64,000 nucleotides of DNA from contig CBDFGC010000008.1 of assembly GCA_965246935.1 (NCBI GenBank), positions 1-64,000 on the forward strand, read 5' to 3'. Shown here one piece after another: positions 17,560 through 26,293 of this stretch. Numbering within the stretch: the stretch's first letter is position 1; each line of letters starts with the position of its first letter. The position numbers and the translations under genes were made by a program. This DNA comes from JAZKFT01 sp965246935. Its GTDB lineage: Bacteria; Bacteroidota; Bacteroidia; Chitinophagales; Chitinophagaceae. The notes below the pieces were generated by a model. The model had not been told where the DNA came from. It saw nothing but the letters and a program-made list of their open reading frames with translations, and did not search any database.

Positions 17560-18399
17560 TTACTTAATATTCAACAACCTTCTACCACCAGTCTGAGAAC
17601 TACTCCCTCCCTGTACGCTAAGGCGTTGAGTTATCTGAGTTAAACCATCTCCCCGGACTATAACCGCCGATAACCAGCGATCGCTTCCCCCGGTTGGAAT
17701 ACGACCAATTTTAAATAATCCACCTGCGGGGAGCAATTCTAGCCGTACTTGAGTGGGGTTAAAATACTGACCTGCTTCTACAGGTTCCTCCACGGCGGCT
17801 CCTAGTAAATAATCGTCTTTTAATGGCTCTTGGACAATGGTATCAAAGTTGTACTGCTGACCGGGTTTAACGCTTTGTGGCAGCTTAATATCAAGCGTTG
17901 GCGGTTTTGTTCCTGTGCTAAGTTGGCTGCGCTCGGATAAAACTTCTTGGCTGACTATTTTTTGATTTTCGTAGCGCTGACGGGTTCTAATTGTTGCTCT
18001 GAGGGCTAAGTTGCGACTGTCTTGAGTTTGGCTACCAGTAATGTTTGTAACAGTTTCCGCTACAATACCATTGCCTTGGGCTTGCCAGGATTGCAACTGG
18101 GTTTGGTATTTTATTTGGGGATACTGCTTCCATAGCCCAGTTAGAGCTTTTTCTAACTCTTGGTAAGTCAAGCCATCTTTGTGAGTAAAATTTGGGCTGT
18201 AAAACTGCATTACTGCTTTAATGTCTTTTTTATTTGCTGCCGCATCAATTTGAACTAGCATATTTTGCAACTCTGGCGGTGCGGTGGCTGGCGGTGCGGC
18301 AAAAGTGCGATCGCTTATCGATACTAAAGCCAGCGTTAGCAATCCTAAGCTTAGAGAAAATAAGCGGTTTTTAGTAGAAAAATTCAGAACGGTTCGCAT
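17560..18399 (-). CDS. Secreted protein with NTF2/SnoaL-like domain
   Basis: The likely start is the ATG at 18399 (MRTVLNFS). A signal peptide follows (LFSLSLGLLTLALVSI, ending FAAPPA). Residues about 40-150 look like an NTF2-like fold (LVQIDAAANKKDIKAVMQFYSPNFTHKDGLTYQELEKAL). A beta-rich C-terminal half begins near LDIKLPQSVKPGQQYNFD. The longer frame from 18609 would overlap the divergent murG start and is rejected. Such proteins are conserved in cyanobacteria without a known role. The NTF2 fold is an inference from pattern. Confidence 0.65.
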   Translation of the reverse strand: MRTVLNFSTKNRLFSLSLGLLTLALVSISDRTFAAPPATAPPELQNMLVQIDAAANKKDIKAVMQFYSPNFTHKDGLTYQELEKALTGLWKQYPQIKYQTQLQSWQAQGNGIVAETVTNITGSQTQDSRNLALRATIRTRQRYENQKIVSQEVLSERSQLSTGTKPPTLDIKLPQSVKPGQQYNFDTIVQEPLKDDYLLGAAVEEPVEAGQYFNPTQVRLELLPAGGLFKIGRIPTGGSDRWLSAVIVRGDGLTQITQRLSVQGGSSSQTGGRRLLNIK

Positions 18400-18452
18400 A
18401 AATGATAGCTTGGTTAGTTGTTCGATTTTAAGGCAATTAGGGTAAAAACTAG

Positions 18453-19520
18453 ATGGTAACACCGATACGATTACTAATTGCTGCAAGCGGCACGGGAGGG
18501 CATTTGTTTCCAGCGCTGGCGGTGGCGGAGCAATTGAGCGATTATCAAATTGAGTGGTTGGGTGTCCCCAATCGGTTAGAGACTCAATTAGTCCCGTCTC
18601 AGTATCCATTAAATACCGTTGCTGTCGAGGGTTTTCAGCAAAAGCTAGGTTTAGGGACTTTCAAAATTGTTACTCGTCTAGTTGGGTCAATTTTTGAGGT
18701 GCGAAAGCTGTTAAAAAAAGGTGATTTTCAAGGCGTATTTACTACAGGCGGCTATATTTCGGCTCCGGCGGTACTTGCCGCGCGACTACTCGGTTTACCT
18801 GTGATTTTTCACGAATCTAATGTTTTACCTGGCAAAGTCACCCGTACTTTTAGCCGTTTTTGTACGGTAGTAGCGATTGGTTTTGAGGGTGCTGCGAAGT
18901 ATTTACCCAATGTAAAAACGATTTACACAGGTACGCCCGTGCGATCGCAATTTCGTTCCCAGCAATTGCCTTTAGAATTACCAATTCCCGAAGATGTGCC
19001 TTTAATTGTCGTTTTTGGGGGTTCTCAAGGTGCGGTGGCGGTAAATAAGCTAGTGCGCGAGTGCGTTCCTGTTTGGTGTGCTGCGGGTGCTTGGGTAGTG
19101 CATCTAACGGGTGATAAAGATCCTGATGCGGGGAACTTGAATCATTCTCAATATCTAACTATGACTTTTTATGACAATATGGCAGCTTTGCTCAATCGGG
19201 CAAATTTAGCAATTAGTCGTGCGGGTGCGGCGAGTTTAACGGAATTAGCAGTAACGGGGACTCCAGCGATTTTAATTCCCTATCCTTACGCGGCGGAAAA
19301 TCATCAAGCTTATAACGCCGAAGTGTTTGCCAAGGCTGGTGCGGGGTTGGTTTTCAATCAATCAGAGCTTACCCAATCGTTGCTCGAAAGTCAGGTTTTG
19401 AATTTGTTAAATTCTCCGCAGCAGTTGCAAGCAATGGCAGATAAATCAAAAAGTATTGCTGTAGTTGATAGCGCCGAAAGGCTGGCAACTTTAGTAAAAG
19501 AGATAATAGTTAAAAATTAG
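18453..19520 (+). CDS. murG: UDP-N-acetylglucosamine--N-acetylmuramyl-pentapeptide transferase MurG
   Basis: This is the last cytoplasmic step of peptidoglycan precursor synthesis, adding GlcNAc to lipid I to make lipid II at the inner membrane. The 355-residue protein is full length. Diagnostic motifs are ASGTGGHLFPALAVAE near the N-terminus, GGYISAPAVLAA, FHESNVLPGKVTR, GGSQGA and the UDP-GlcNAc site ISRAGAASLTELA followed by PYPYAAENHQ. It stands alone rather than in a dcw cluster, which is usual for cyanobacteria. Confidence 0.97.
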   Translation: MVTPIRLLIAASGTGGHLFPALAVAEQLSDYQIEWLGVPNRLETQLVPSQYPLNTVAVEGFQQKLGLGTFKIVTRLVGSIFEVRKLLKKGDFQGVFTTGGYISAPAVLAARLLGLPVIFHESNVLPGKVTRTFSRFCTVVAIGFEGAAKYLPNVKTIYTGTPVRSQFRSQQLPLELPIPEDVPLIVVFGGSQGAVAVNKLVRECVPVWCAAGAWVVHLTGDKDPDAGNLNHSQYLTMTFYDNMAALLNRANLAISRAGAASLTELAVTGTPAILIPYPYAAENHQAYNAEVFAKAGAGLVFNQSELTQSLLESQVLNLLNSPQQLQAMADKSKSIAVVDSAERLATLVKEIIVKN

Positions 19521-19539
19521 CGATCGCATTCCCAAATTT

Positions 19540-20123
19540 ATGCAAGTAGCAACTAAACACTCCTACACTCCCGCCGAATACCTCGAACTGGAGGAAAAAG
19601 CCGAGTACAAAAGCGAATATAACAACGGACAAATTTTTCCTATGACTGGCGGCTCAACAAATCACAATCATATAGTAGGTAATCTATGTACTGATTTACA
19701 TTTTGCTTTTAAGCATCAAGATTACGAAGTTTTATGTTGAACCTACGCCTGTGGATATCTAAAAAACAGATTTACACTTATCCCGATGCTATGGTTATGA
19801 AGGGTAAGATTCAGTATTTTGCTAATCGTACTGATACAGTTGCTAATCCCATAATGATTGCTGAAGTCTTTTCAAATGCTCCTAAATCCTACGATCGCCA
19901 AGCTAAGTTTGAAGACTACCGGACAATCTCTAGTTTTCAGGAATATCTACTAATTGACCAAACCCGCATTTATGTAGAACATTTTGCCAAAATTGACGAA
20001 AAACGCTGGGAATTGCGGGTATATAACGCTGATGATGAAGCGGTGGCTTTAAGCTCGGTTCCTTTGCAGATTTCTTTGAAAGACTTGTACAACAAAGTAA
20101 ATTTTGAATTAAAAAATGATTAA
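19540..20123 (+). pseudogene. Uma2-family (DUF820) endonuclease-like protein, disrupted near 19735
   Basis: The first frame (19540-19740) gives the usual Uma2 N-terminus (YTPAEYLELEEKAEYKSEYNNGQI, MTGGSTNHNHIVGNL) and stops after DYEVLC. The second frame (from 19734) continues with RLWISKKQIYTYPDAMV, PIMIAEVFSNAPKSYDRQAKFEDYR and EYLLIDQ. These hold the acidic residues of the restriction-endonuclease-like fold. The two halves need a net one-base change to join. Uma2 genes are very numerous in cyanobacteria, with unproven nuclease function and frequent decay. Confidence 0.8.
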
Positions 20124-20181
20124 AAGGCGATCGCCTTTACTGGAACAGAACTACTTAGAGCGATCGCTATTTTCTACCTAT

Positions 20182-20721
20182 TTAATCAAACCAGCCAATA
20201 TCTTTATTGCCAAGAGTGGTGTTAGGACGTTCCGAAGGATCGGAATAATTAGGCAGTTTTTCTGTACGGGTTGATTTTGCGTGAGCAAGATTGCTTTCTT
20301 GTTTAGTTGGACTTGCCTTTGCTGAAGGTTTAGAACTGACTTCAGCAAGTTTTAAGATAGTTTTTTTTGCTTCTTCTAGTTCGGTTTTAAGTTGTTTTTC
20401 GTGGGAAGCTTGAGTTTGCAACTCTTTTATTAACTTTTTTTGATCTTGAAGTTGGGACTTCAAATCGGTAATTTGAGCTTGTAAAGAGCTTTCGGTTTTC
20501 TGAGCGGTTTCTAATAGTTTTTTTAAATCATCGACGGTGGTTTCTGGTTCTGTTGTCGTTGCCGTAGAACGTCTACTTTTTGCTGGAATATTTACTGGTG
20601 GTAATTCTTCCTGAACTTCTTTCGCTTGAGTATTGTCTTCTGGTGTCGCTGCTGCGCCATTACCTTCTACAGGTTCTTTGGCTTCTTCTCGTAGTAAATC
20701 CCCAATTCGTTTTCTAACCAT
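20182..20721 (-). CDS. mcdB: McdB-like carboxysome positioning protein (Type 2-like)
   Basis: The 179-residue protein has a basic start (MVRKRIGDLLREEAKE), a disordered Gln/Glu/Pro-rich stretch, a coiled coil at about residues 65-125, a second disordered region and the C-terminus KDIGWFD. McdB proteins are small, low-complexity partners of the ParA-like McdA. They are described as having an invariant Trp within the last few residues, flanked by acidic residues. The ending here fits that. Its start codon overlaps the stop of the ParA-type gene by one base. McdB localises to carboxysomes and stimulates McdA on the nucleoid to space them. The name rests on layout and the terminal Trp, not on a search. 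Confidence 0.65.
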   Translation of the reverse strand: MVRKRIGDLLREEAKEPVEGNGAAATPEDNTQAKEVQEELPPVNIPAKSRRSTATTTEPETTVDDLKKLLETAQKTESSLQAQITDLKSQLQDQKKLIKELQTQASHEKQLKTELEEAKKTILKLAEVSSKPSAKASPTKQESNLAHAKSTRTEKLPNYSDPSERPNTTLGNKDIGWFD

Positions 20722-21362
20722 TATTCTCTCCAGTCTCGCTGTATTTCATTTACTACCCGGCGATAATCCGCCTCTGCTTCTCGTCCATTGTTCCCCCGCC
20801 ACTGAGTAATTGTCATCCCTTCTAGCGCGGCTCGTTCGTGCGCTTTGTAAGCTCTCACAAACGCCGTACAGACAGGAATTCCTAATTCCCTCAAGGTTTT
20901 TTGTGCCTCCAGCGCTTCCCCCATACTGCGCGTGTCCACTTTCGTTAACAGTACACGATGAGCGACTTTAGCTGGTGTAATAGCTCGTTTAACGGTTTCT
21001 ATCAAAACAGCTAAATCCATTGGTGCGGGTGGCGTAGGCAAAACCAAATAATCCGCCGCCGGAATTACGGCAGCTAAGGTGGCGGAACTTAAGGCAGGTG
21101 GCGTATCTACTATTATTAGATCGTAGCCTACAACCTTTCTTAAATTTTCCAATAATTGCGGATCGGTTTCTTGAGCGAGATCGAAGCCTATACCTTTTTT
21201 ACTTTGCTGCACCCACCAAGTAAAGCTACCTTGACTATCCGCATCCACGGCTAACAGTTTGTATTTTTCTGCCAAAATACTCGCTAATGCCATAGTTGTT
21301 GTAGTTTTGCCCACACCGCCTTTGCCATTACTTACAACAATTATCTTTGGGGGCGATGCCAT
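20721..21362 (-). CDS. mcdA: ParA-type ATPase, McdA-like (carboxysome distribution)
   Basis: The 213-residue ParA/MinD ATPase has the deviant Walker A GKGGVGKTTTTMAL with the signature Lys. The Walker A' region is VDADSQGSFTWW and Walker B is DLIIVDTPPALS. Type 2 McdA proteins keep the signature Lys, unlike the S. elongatus Type 1 protein. The partner gene directly downstream has an McdB-like Trp terminus and there is no ParB or centromere, both pointing to cargo positioning rather than DNA partition. A plasmid-type ParA is the alternative. It forms a two-gene unit with the downstream partner. Confidence 0.7.
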   Translation of the reverse strand: MASPPKIIVVSNGKGGVGKTTTTMALASILAEKYKLLAVDADSQGSFTWWVQQSKKGIGFDLAQETDPQLLENLRKVVGYDLIIVDTPPALSSATLAAVIPAADYLVLPTPPAPMDLAVLIETVKRAITPAKVAHRVLLTKVDTRSMGEALEAQKTLRELGIPVCTAFVRAYKAHERAALEGMTITQWRGNNGREAEADYRRVVNEIQRDWRE

Positions 21363-21459
21363 CTAAAAAATTCCTGTTAATCAATTTTTGAGTTATTAAA
21401 CTATTTGTATGCTTAAACTTCTAGAATACGACAACTAGCAACGTTTAATTTGTTTGACT

Positions 21460-21684
21460 ATGACTCAAAAATCTCCGAGTGTTTGGGATTATAAACCGTG
21501 GTGGTGTCAGCCTTGGTCAATTATCCTTACAGGTATCTCGCTTATTAGTGGTAGTTGGCTGCTGCTAAGCAATCTGTGGATAACAGTTTTCGTGGCAATT
21601 CCGGTACTAGCTTGGATGATTTATTTTGTGCTGGTTTTTCCTAAACTAGCGATCGCCAGCATTGAAAAAGATCCCTCTAATTGA
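21460..21684 (+). CDS. Small two-helix membrane protein, cyanobacterial (DUF6737-like)
   Basis: The protein has about 74 residues. It opens SVWDYKPWWCQPWSIILTG and has two membrane helices (SIILTGISLISGSWLLL, WITVFVAIPVLAWMIYFVLVFP). The KPWWCQPWS motif is conserved in a cyanobacterial family of unknown function. The ATG at 21460 is used; a TTG two codons upstream is possible. It converges on the thioredoxin gene with an 8-bp overlap. Confidence 0.7.
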   Translation: MTQKSPSVWDYKPWWCQPWSIILTGISLISGSWLLLSNLWITVFVAIPVLAWMIYFVLVFPKLAIASIEKDPSN

Positions 21685-22258
21685 CTACCTGACTACCATG
21701 TAAGCGCGGATCGTCAGAATTACCACTAGGTGCGACAGGTGCAGCAAAAGCTGAAACCTCTCCTTTATTACTTTGGGCGTAAGGCAATGGCACATCGGCA
21801 ATTAGAGCCTCTAAGTTGCTACTCATAATTGTATAGGGTTGCTTGCCTACAGTTTGGGCGACTTCTTTACCACCAGAGCCACTAAATACAAAATGGGGAA
21901 TTCCATCTACTCGATACTGCAAAATTTCCGGCAACCACTTAGTATTATCTACGTTCAACATGACAAAATTTACTGATTTGTCGTACTGCTTTTCTAACTG
22001 AGCAATATCTGGAGCCATTGCTTGGCAGCTACTGCACCAATTAGCATAAAATTCCATTAAAGTAGGTTTGCCATTACTCATTGCTACTTCTAGCGGGATT
22101 GATTTTTCTGCCAAAGTAGTTAGAGAAACCGCGCTGCTATCCGTCCGCAAGCCCAAAAACAAAGCTACACTCAGAGCAACAGCAACTAAAACAATTAATA
22201 AATTTCTAACTTTCGTCCCGACGGTGGTTTCGGGTGTGGGTTCTATATTTGTAGCCAT
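21677..22258 (-). CDS. txlA: Membrane-anchored thioredoxin-like protein, HCF164/TxlA family
   Basis: The 193-residue protein has an N-terminal transmembrane anchor (NLLIVLVAVALSVALFLGL). A thioredoxin domain follows with FYANWCSSCQAMAPDI as active site and the cis-Pro in VDGIPHFVF. HCF164/TxlA proteins sit in the thylakoid membrane with the domain in the lumen and pass reductant for cytochrome b6f assembly. The usual active site is WCEVC-like; WCSSC here is a modest variant with both catalytic Cys present. The C-terminal 40 residues look disordered. Confidence 0.85.
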   Translation of the reverse strand: MATNIEPTPETTVGTKVRNLLIVLVAVALSVALFLGLRTDSSAVSLTTLAEKSIPLEVAMSNGKPTLMEFYANWCSSCQAMAPDIAQLEKQYDKSVNFVMLNVDNTKWLPEILQYRVDGIPHFVFSGSGGKEVAQTVGKQPYTIMSSNLEALIADVPLPYAQSNKGEVSAFAAPVAPSGNSDDPRLHGSQVVN

Positions 22259-22314
22259 GAAATATTTTATTACGACTTATTAAATATCCTCTCTATTTTA
22301 CCTTAGTAACTCCC

Positions 22315-22719
22315 GTGAAAAAACGAGTAACTTTAACCTTTCCTAAGCGCACTATTCAAATGCCAGTCACCTATCGACTGGCTAAAGATTACAACGTCGC
22401 AGCTAATATTATCCGCGCTCAAGTAGCACCGAACCAAATTGGTAAACTGGTATTAGAATTATCTGGAGATATCGATCAACTAGATGCGGCAATTGACTGG
22501 ATGCGATCGCAAAATATTGGTGTATCTCAAGCATTAGCCGAAATTGCGATCGATCGAGATGTTTGCGTTGATTGTGGTTTATGTACGGGGGTTTGTCCCA
22601 CAGAGGCTTTGACTATTAACAGCGAAACTTTCCAGTTGGCATTTACGCGATCGCGTTGTATAGTCTGCGAACAATGTATACCTACTTGTCCCGTGCAAGC
22701 TATTTCTACCAATCTTTAA
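22315..22719 (+). CDS. NIL domain plus 2[4Fe-4S] ferredoxin-type protein
   Basis: The 134-residue protein starts at GTG. The N-terminal ~75 residues form a NIL domain (the small domain found after ABC methionine importers). Two 4Fe-4S motifs follow: CVDCGLCTGVCPTEAL and CIVCEQCIPTCPVQAI, each with the CxxCxxCxxxCP pattern. Such proteins are widespread in cyanobacteria and are thought to be electron carriers. The NIL part may bind a sulfur-containing ligand, which is inference. It overlaps the convergent DUF3616 gene by 14 bp. Confidence 0.88.
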   Translation: MKKRVTLTFPKRTIQMPVTYRLAKDYNVAANIIRAQVAPNQIGKLVLELSGDIDQLDAAIDWMRSQNIGVSQALAEIAIDRDVCVDCGLCTGVCPTEALTINSETFQLAFTRSRCIVCEQCIPTCPVQAISTNL

Positions 22720-23761
22720 GTTTAAATACATCTGCTATTACGTCACTCACTCCTGGTAATCTGGCGGCGGTGGGGGAGTCGTAAACCACTAATATTGAAG
22801 GTGTTTCCAGATCTGTAAATAGCGTCATTCCTTCGGCATGGTCGTCACTATTTCCGTAAGGAATTTCTAATATTTGTGGTGGTTTAGATAGGACATTTTC
22901 TGGTAGATTCACGCCATTTTCTAATTGATAAACTCTCACAGGTCCATCTAGATCCATAGTTGGTCCTGCTAATATTAGCAAATCTTCGCCAGCTAAACAT
23001 AAGTCTCTAATGCCTAGCCCGTTTAAGTTAATAAAGTGCTTTTTGTATTGCCCTAGTTTTAACTTTAATAAATCTGTCCCGCTTGATTCTAGTTTAATTT
23101 CTAGCATTACTGCCCAACCGCGTAATACTGGACCGCGCAATCCTAGAAATATGCGATCGCTATACACTGCAATTCCCTCAATATCAAATCCGTTTTCTTT
23201 CCCAGGAATAGTAGCTTGTACAAATGCGCCAAGGTGAGGATCGTTTAATAAAGCATCCATTAGTAAGTTACCGCGCTTGGTTATTTTCAATTTCGCTGCA
23301 TTTAGTTGTTTTTGTGGATTCTCAGGATGAGAACAAGATTTAACTAATTCACCATCGATTAGAGGAATACGCCCGATTAAATAACGATTTGGCTCTGATT
23401 TGAGTTCCGTTAATCTACTAATGTTTTTCTCATCAATTCTATTTGCCAAGGGCTTTTTACGCTTCCAACTGTGAGAACCAACAAACCATAAATAATAGTC
23501 GCTGTATGCTAAGCCCTCAATGTCAATTTCCTGGTCGGCAGGAGCAGGTAAGCTAATAAAATCTGTAACATTGAAATGTTTGTGATTGCCAAAAGTTTGA
23601 GCATCAATGAAAGATAATCTTTCAATTGTTGAAGTTTCATCCGAACCCAGCCATAAATATTTATCTGGTGTTAGTCGGATGGCAGAAATATCTTGCCGAT
23701 TTGCTTGAAAGCTGTCCCTAAATTTAAGGGTGATTTTATTTAGAATAGGTGCGTAGTTCAT
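22706..23761 (-). CDS. DUF3616 protein
   Basis: The 351-residue soluble protein carries typical DUF3616 features: DISAIRLTPDKYLWLGSDE, DIEGLAYSDYYLWFVGSHSWKR and GFDIEGIAVYSDRIFLGLRGPVLRGWA, with RDLCLAGEDLLILAGPT later. The repeated strand patterns suggest a beta propeller. No enzymatic motif or established function is known to me. It has no signal peptide. It stands alone. Confidence 0.8.
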   Translation of the reverse strand: MNYAPILNKITLKFRDSFQANRQDISAIRLTPDKYLWLGSDETSTIERLSFIDAQTFGNHKHFNVTDFISLPAPADQEIDIEGLAYSDYYLWFVGSHSWKRKKPLANRIDEKNISRLTELKSEPNRYLIGRIPLIDGELVKSCSHPENPQKQLNAAKLKITKRGNLLMDALLNDPHLGAFVQATIPGKENGFDIEGIAVYSDRIFLGLRGPVLRGWAVMLEIKLESSGTDLLKLKLGQYKKHFINLNGLGIRDLCLAGEDLLILAGPTMDLDGPVRVYQLENGVNLPENVLSKPPQILEIPYGNSDDHAEGMTLFTDLETPSILVVYDSPTAARLPGVSDVIADVFKLKDW

Positions 23762-23861
23762 AAGCTGTTCTTAACTTGTTTTTAACCAAAACATAAAAAT
23801 GCTATTAGTACAAATAGATGAATTAAGCTTTTAAAAATAAGTTATTGTCAGGGGTGCTGTG

Positions 23862-24545
23862 ATGGAAGAAGCCAGTTTGTTTATTTCATTAGAGATGATG
23901 AATGCACCAGAGCATCCTTTAGCCAACAGTTTGGAATTGTTGGAGACAAAAATTGCTGATGGGGAGTACGATAACGCAAGCGCGCCCGGTTACGGGCTTC
24001 GCATTTCCGGCATGGTTAAACGCATTATTCCTCTAGACAATACCACCTCATGGTCTTACTGGTGGTGCATTCCAGGGAAGTTGCTCTTACCGGAAGATGT
24101 GGCATTATTGCAAAGCGACTTTACCCGCGTCGAAAGTATTTTAATTAAATTGCTCTGGTTGTGGGGCGGACGTTTTATCAGTACCGAAACTAGCCGTGAT
24201 GTCACAAGCTGGCAGCAACTATTGGAATTAGTACGCGAAAGTAAGTTAAAGCCTGATGTTTTGGATATTGATTTTTTCCCGTTAACAGTCAAAGTTGATG
24301 AAGTGCAAGGTAATATTGCGGTAGAGCCCGCTCATTGGCATATTGAGTTTTTTCAACTAGAAGCAAACGATGGCGGTTACAGGTTGCAAGAACCAAAAAA
24401 GGTTTGTGGTTGCCAGGTATGGACAGGCAAGCCCTTTAGCAAGCAGCTAGATACCGAAGAAGCAACAATTCGCTACGACTTAGCTATTGCCCAACCTTCA
24501 GATATGACAAGCCCCCCTTGGCAAGCATTGCTTAGTATAAATTAG
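23862..24545 (+). CDS. Hypothetical protein, cyanobacterial
   Basis: The protein has about 227 residues and no signal peptide, membrane helix or metal motif. The N-terminus is Leu/Glu-rich (LANSLELLETKI). A Trp-rich middle follows (WSYWWCIPGKLLLPEDVALLQ, LLWLWGGRFI). The C-terminus contains ATIRYDLAIAQPSDM. I do not recognise the family. The ATG at 23862 is preferred to the GTG at 23859. It is followed after 110 bp by the CHAD gene on the same strand. Confidence 0.7.
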   Translation: MEEASLFISLEMMNAPEHPLANSLELLETKIADGEYDNASAPGYGLRISGMVKRIIPLDNTTSWSYWWCIPGKLLLPEDVALLQSDFTRVESILIKLLWLWGGRFISTETSRDVTSWQQLLELVRESKLKPDVLDIDFFPLTVKVDEVQGNIAVEPAHWHIEFFQLEANDGGYRLQEPKKVCGCQVWTGKPFSKQLDTEEATIRYDLAIAQPSDMTSPPWQALLSIN

Positions 24546-24655
24546 ATTAAGCTTTATAACTATTACTTAAGATATAGGCTGAAAGTAAGTTGATACTTCA
24601 CTTACTTGGTGACAATGTTAAAAATTAATAGATTTAAGCATAGAAATTAAATGGT

Positions 24656-25606
24656 ATGGCAATCGGCGAACCAAAAACTCTAGGTGACTGGGCATCTATT
24701 GCCATTGACAAACACTTGCAAAAAATTGTTAAACACGAAAAAAACGTACTTAAGGATAAAAGCCCTGAAGACCTACATCAGATGCGTGTAGGTACGAGAC
24801 GTTTGCGGAGTGCCTTAGCAGGATTTGCCCCAGCTTTAAAGTTGCCTAAGTTAGCTACAGAAAAGAAAATTGGTAGAATCGCCCAAATTTTGGGATCTTT
24901 GCGCGATTTAGATGTACTTGGCGCGGCATTAGAAAATGACTACAAGCCAAGTTTACCTGCCAAAGAACAAAAGTATTTAGAAACAGCTTTGTTAGATATA
25001 CATAAACAGCGACGTTACGCCTTAGCAGAAGTCAAAGAAACTCTAGAAGGTAAGCAGTATAAATTATTAAAAGAGTCATTAAATCAGTGGTTGCAGCAGC
25101 CTGAGTATCAGGAAATTGCCAAAATGCCTATAGAGGAAGTATTACCAGATTTGCTACTACCAGAAGTAAGTAAGTTATTGCTACATCCAGGTTGGTTAGT
25201 AGGTAGCGATGCCAAGATTGCCGAACTAGAAATTGTAGAGAAAATACTAGCAAAACAAGGAGAATCTCTACATCATTTGCGAAAAGAGACTAAGCGCCTC
25301 CGCTATCAAATGGAAGTATTTAGCGAGTTTTACGGTGAAAATTATGCTGGGTATCTGGAAGATATCAAAGCGATTCAAGAAATTCTCGGCAAGATTCAAG
25401 ATAGCAATGTTTTAGTAGAATTTCTCACGGAAGCATTGGCAGATAATATTGAGCATTCTGTTCCTACTTTGACTTTTGAACTTGCCAAAGTAAATTACGA
25501 CGCTTGGCAGCAATGGCAAAATTTACAAACTAAATACTTGAGTGTCGATACAAGAAAAGGCTTTCACATGGCTATACTCGAACCCAAGTTTAATATTGCT
25601 AGTTGA
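24656..25606 (+). CDS. CHAD domain protein
   Basis: The 316-residue alpha-helical protein has the CHAD signatures: EDLHQMRVGTRRLRSALAGF near residue 38 and the duplicate SLHHLRKETKRLRYQMEVF near residue 203, with GSLRDLDVL and GKIQDSNVLVEF. Conserved His, Arg and Lys residues of the two repeats form a basic channel that binds polyphosphate. CHAD proteins localise to polyphosphate granules. No CYTH phosphatase domain is fused. It is followed after 27 bp by a DUF6572 gene, which may be co-transcribed. Confidence 0.92.
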   Translation: MAIGEPKTLGDWASIAIDKHLQKIVKHEKNVLKDKSPEDLHQMRVGTRRLRSALAGFAPALKLPKLATEKKIGRIAQILGSLRDLDVLGAALENDYKPSLPAKEQKYLETALLDIHKQRRYALAEVKETLEGKQYKLLKESLNQWLQQPEYQEIAKMPIEEVLPDLLLPEVSKLLLHPGWLVGSDAKIAELEIVEKILAKQGESLHHLRKETKRLRYQMEVFSEFYGENYAGYLEDIKAIQEILGKIQDSNVLVEFLTEALADNIEHSVPTLTFELAKVNYDAWQQWQNLQTKYLSVDTRKGFHMAILEPKFNIAS

Positions 25607-25633
25607 CTCTGAACTATATTAGGAGCTTAGTCA

Positions 25634-25969
25634 ATGTCTTCCAATACTGGCGTACATAATCCAGATGTTATTGATTTGGTAAGCTGCAATTCAACATCGG
25701 ATGAATGGACTTTAATTATGATTGAAACTCGTGAATGGGATACTAAGTTAGAGCATTTAGTGCAACTACAAAGCAAGATTAATAGTTACTTATCATTTGT
25801 TCTTGATGGACAGCTTGAGACGGATTATCCTGAGTCATCGGGTAAGCTAGTCAAGTTTCAACTTAACTGCCCGCCGATTTTTGACGAACAAGTTAAAAAA
25901 TTTATTCAAATAACTAAGGATATATTAACAGAATACAATATTGAATTTATCGTGAAAACTATAAATTAA
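25634..25969 (+). CDS. DUF6572-like small protein
   Basis: The 111-residue protein has the pattern VIDLVSCNSTSDEWTLIMIETREWD followed by LVQLQSKINSYLSFVLDGQL and YPESSGKLVKFQLNC. I associate this with the DUF6572 family of small proteins with no known function. No signal or membrane segment is present. A ribosome site (TTAGGAG) precedes the ATG. It lies directly after the CHAD gene. Confidence 0.72.
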   Translation: MSSNTGVHNPDVIDLVSCNSTSDEWTLIMIETREWDTKLEHLVQLQSKINSYLSFVLDGQLETDYPESSGKLVKFQLNCPPIFDEQVKKFIQITKDILTEYNIEFIVKTIN

Positions 25970-26234
25970 TCTAAAAAATTGATTGTCTTGATTTAATTAG
26001 TCGAACGGTTCGCAGTAGGGGCGCAATGCATTGCGCCCCTACTACAATATTCGCAATTAATTTAGGATTGCCTTAAACCATCTCAAATCGAACGATCGCA
26101 GTTGTCGCTTTGGAGTCGAGATATTAACTAAATTAGCTCTTGGGTGCAGGTTTGTGCGCGATCGCACTCCGAAACACTACCAACTGAAAATGCCTTATGT
26201 AAACTAAAGCGCAATTTATTTATAATCTTGGTAA
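25970..26234. other. Upstream region of groEL
   Basis: It contains the 30-bp palindrome at 26014-26043, two HIP1-like sites and a sigma-70-type -10 box (TATAAT, 26221-26226) placed immediately before the CIRCE operator. No convincing -35 hexamer is visible. No gene is seen. Confidence 0.5.
26014..26043. repeat. 30-bp perfect palindromic repeat
   Basis: It reads AGTAGGGGCGCAATG and then its exact reverse complement. The 22-bp core is identical to the repeat at 16661-16688, so this is a dispersed intergenic palindrome of this genome. Confidence 0.85.
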
Positions 26235-26261
26235 TTAGCACTCAACGCGAGAGAGTGCTAA
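26235..26261 (+). promoter_or_regulatory. CIRCE element (HrcA operator)
   Basis: TTAGCACTC, nine bases, GAGTGCTAA is an exact match to the CIRCE consensus. It lies 8 bp downstream of a TATAAT box and 32 bp before the groEL start. HrcA binding here would repress groEL until heat shock. Confidence 0.96.
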
Positions 26262-26293
26262 ATTGGCTAATGGAAGCGCGTGGATATATAAAT

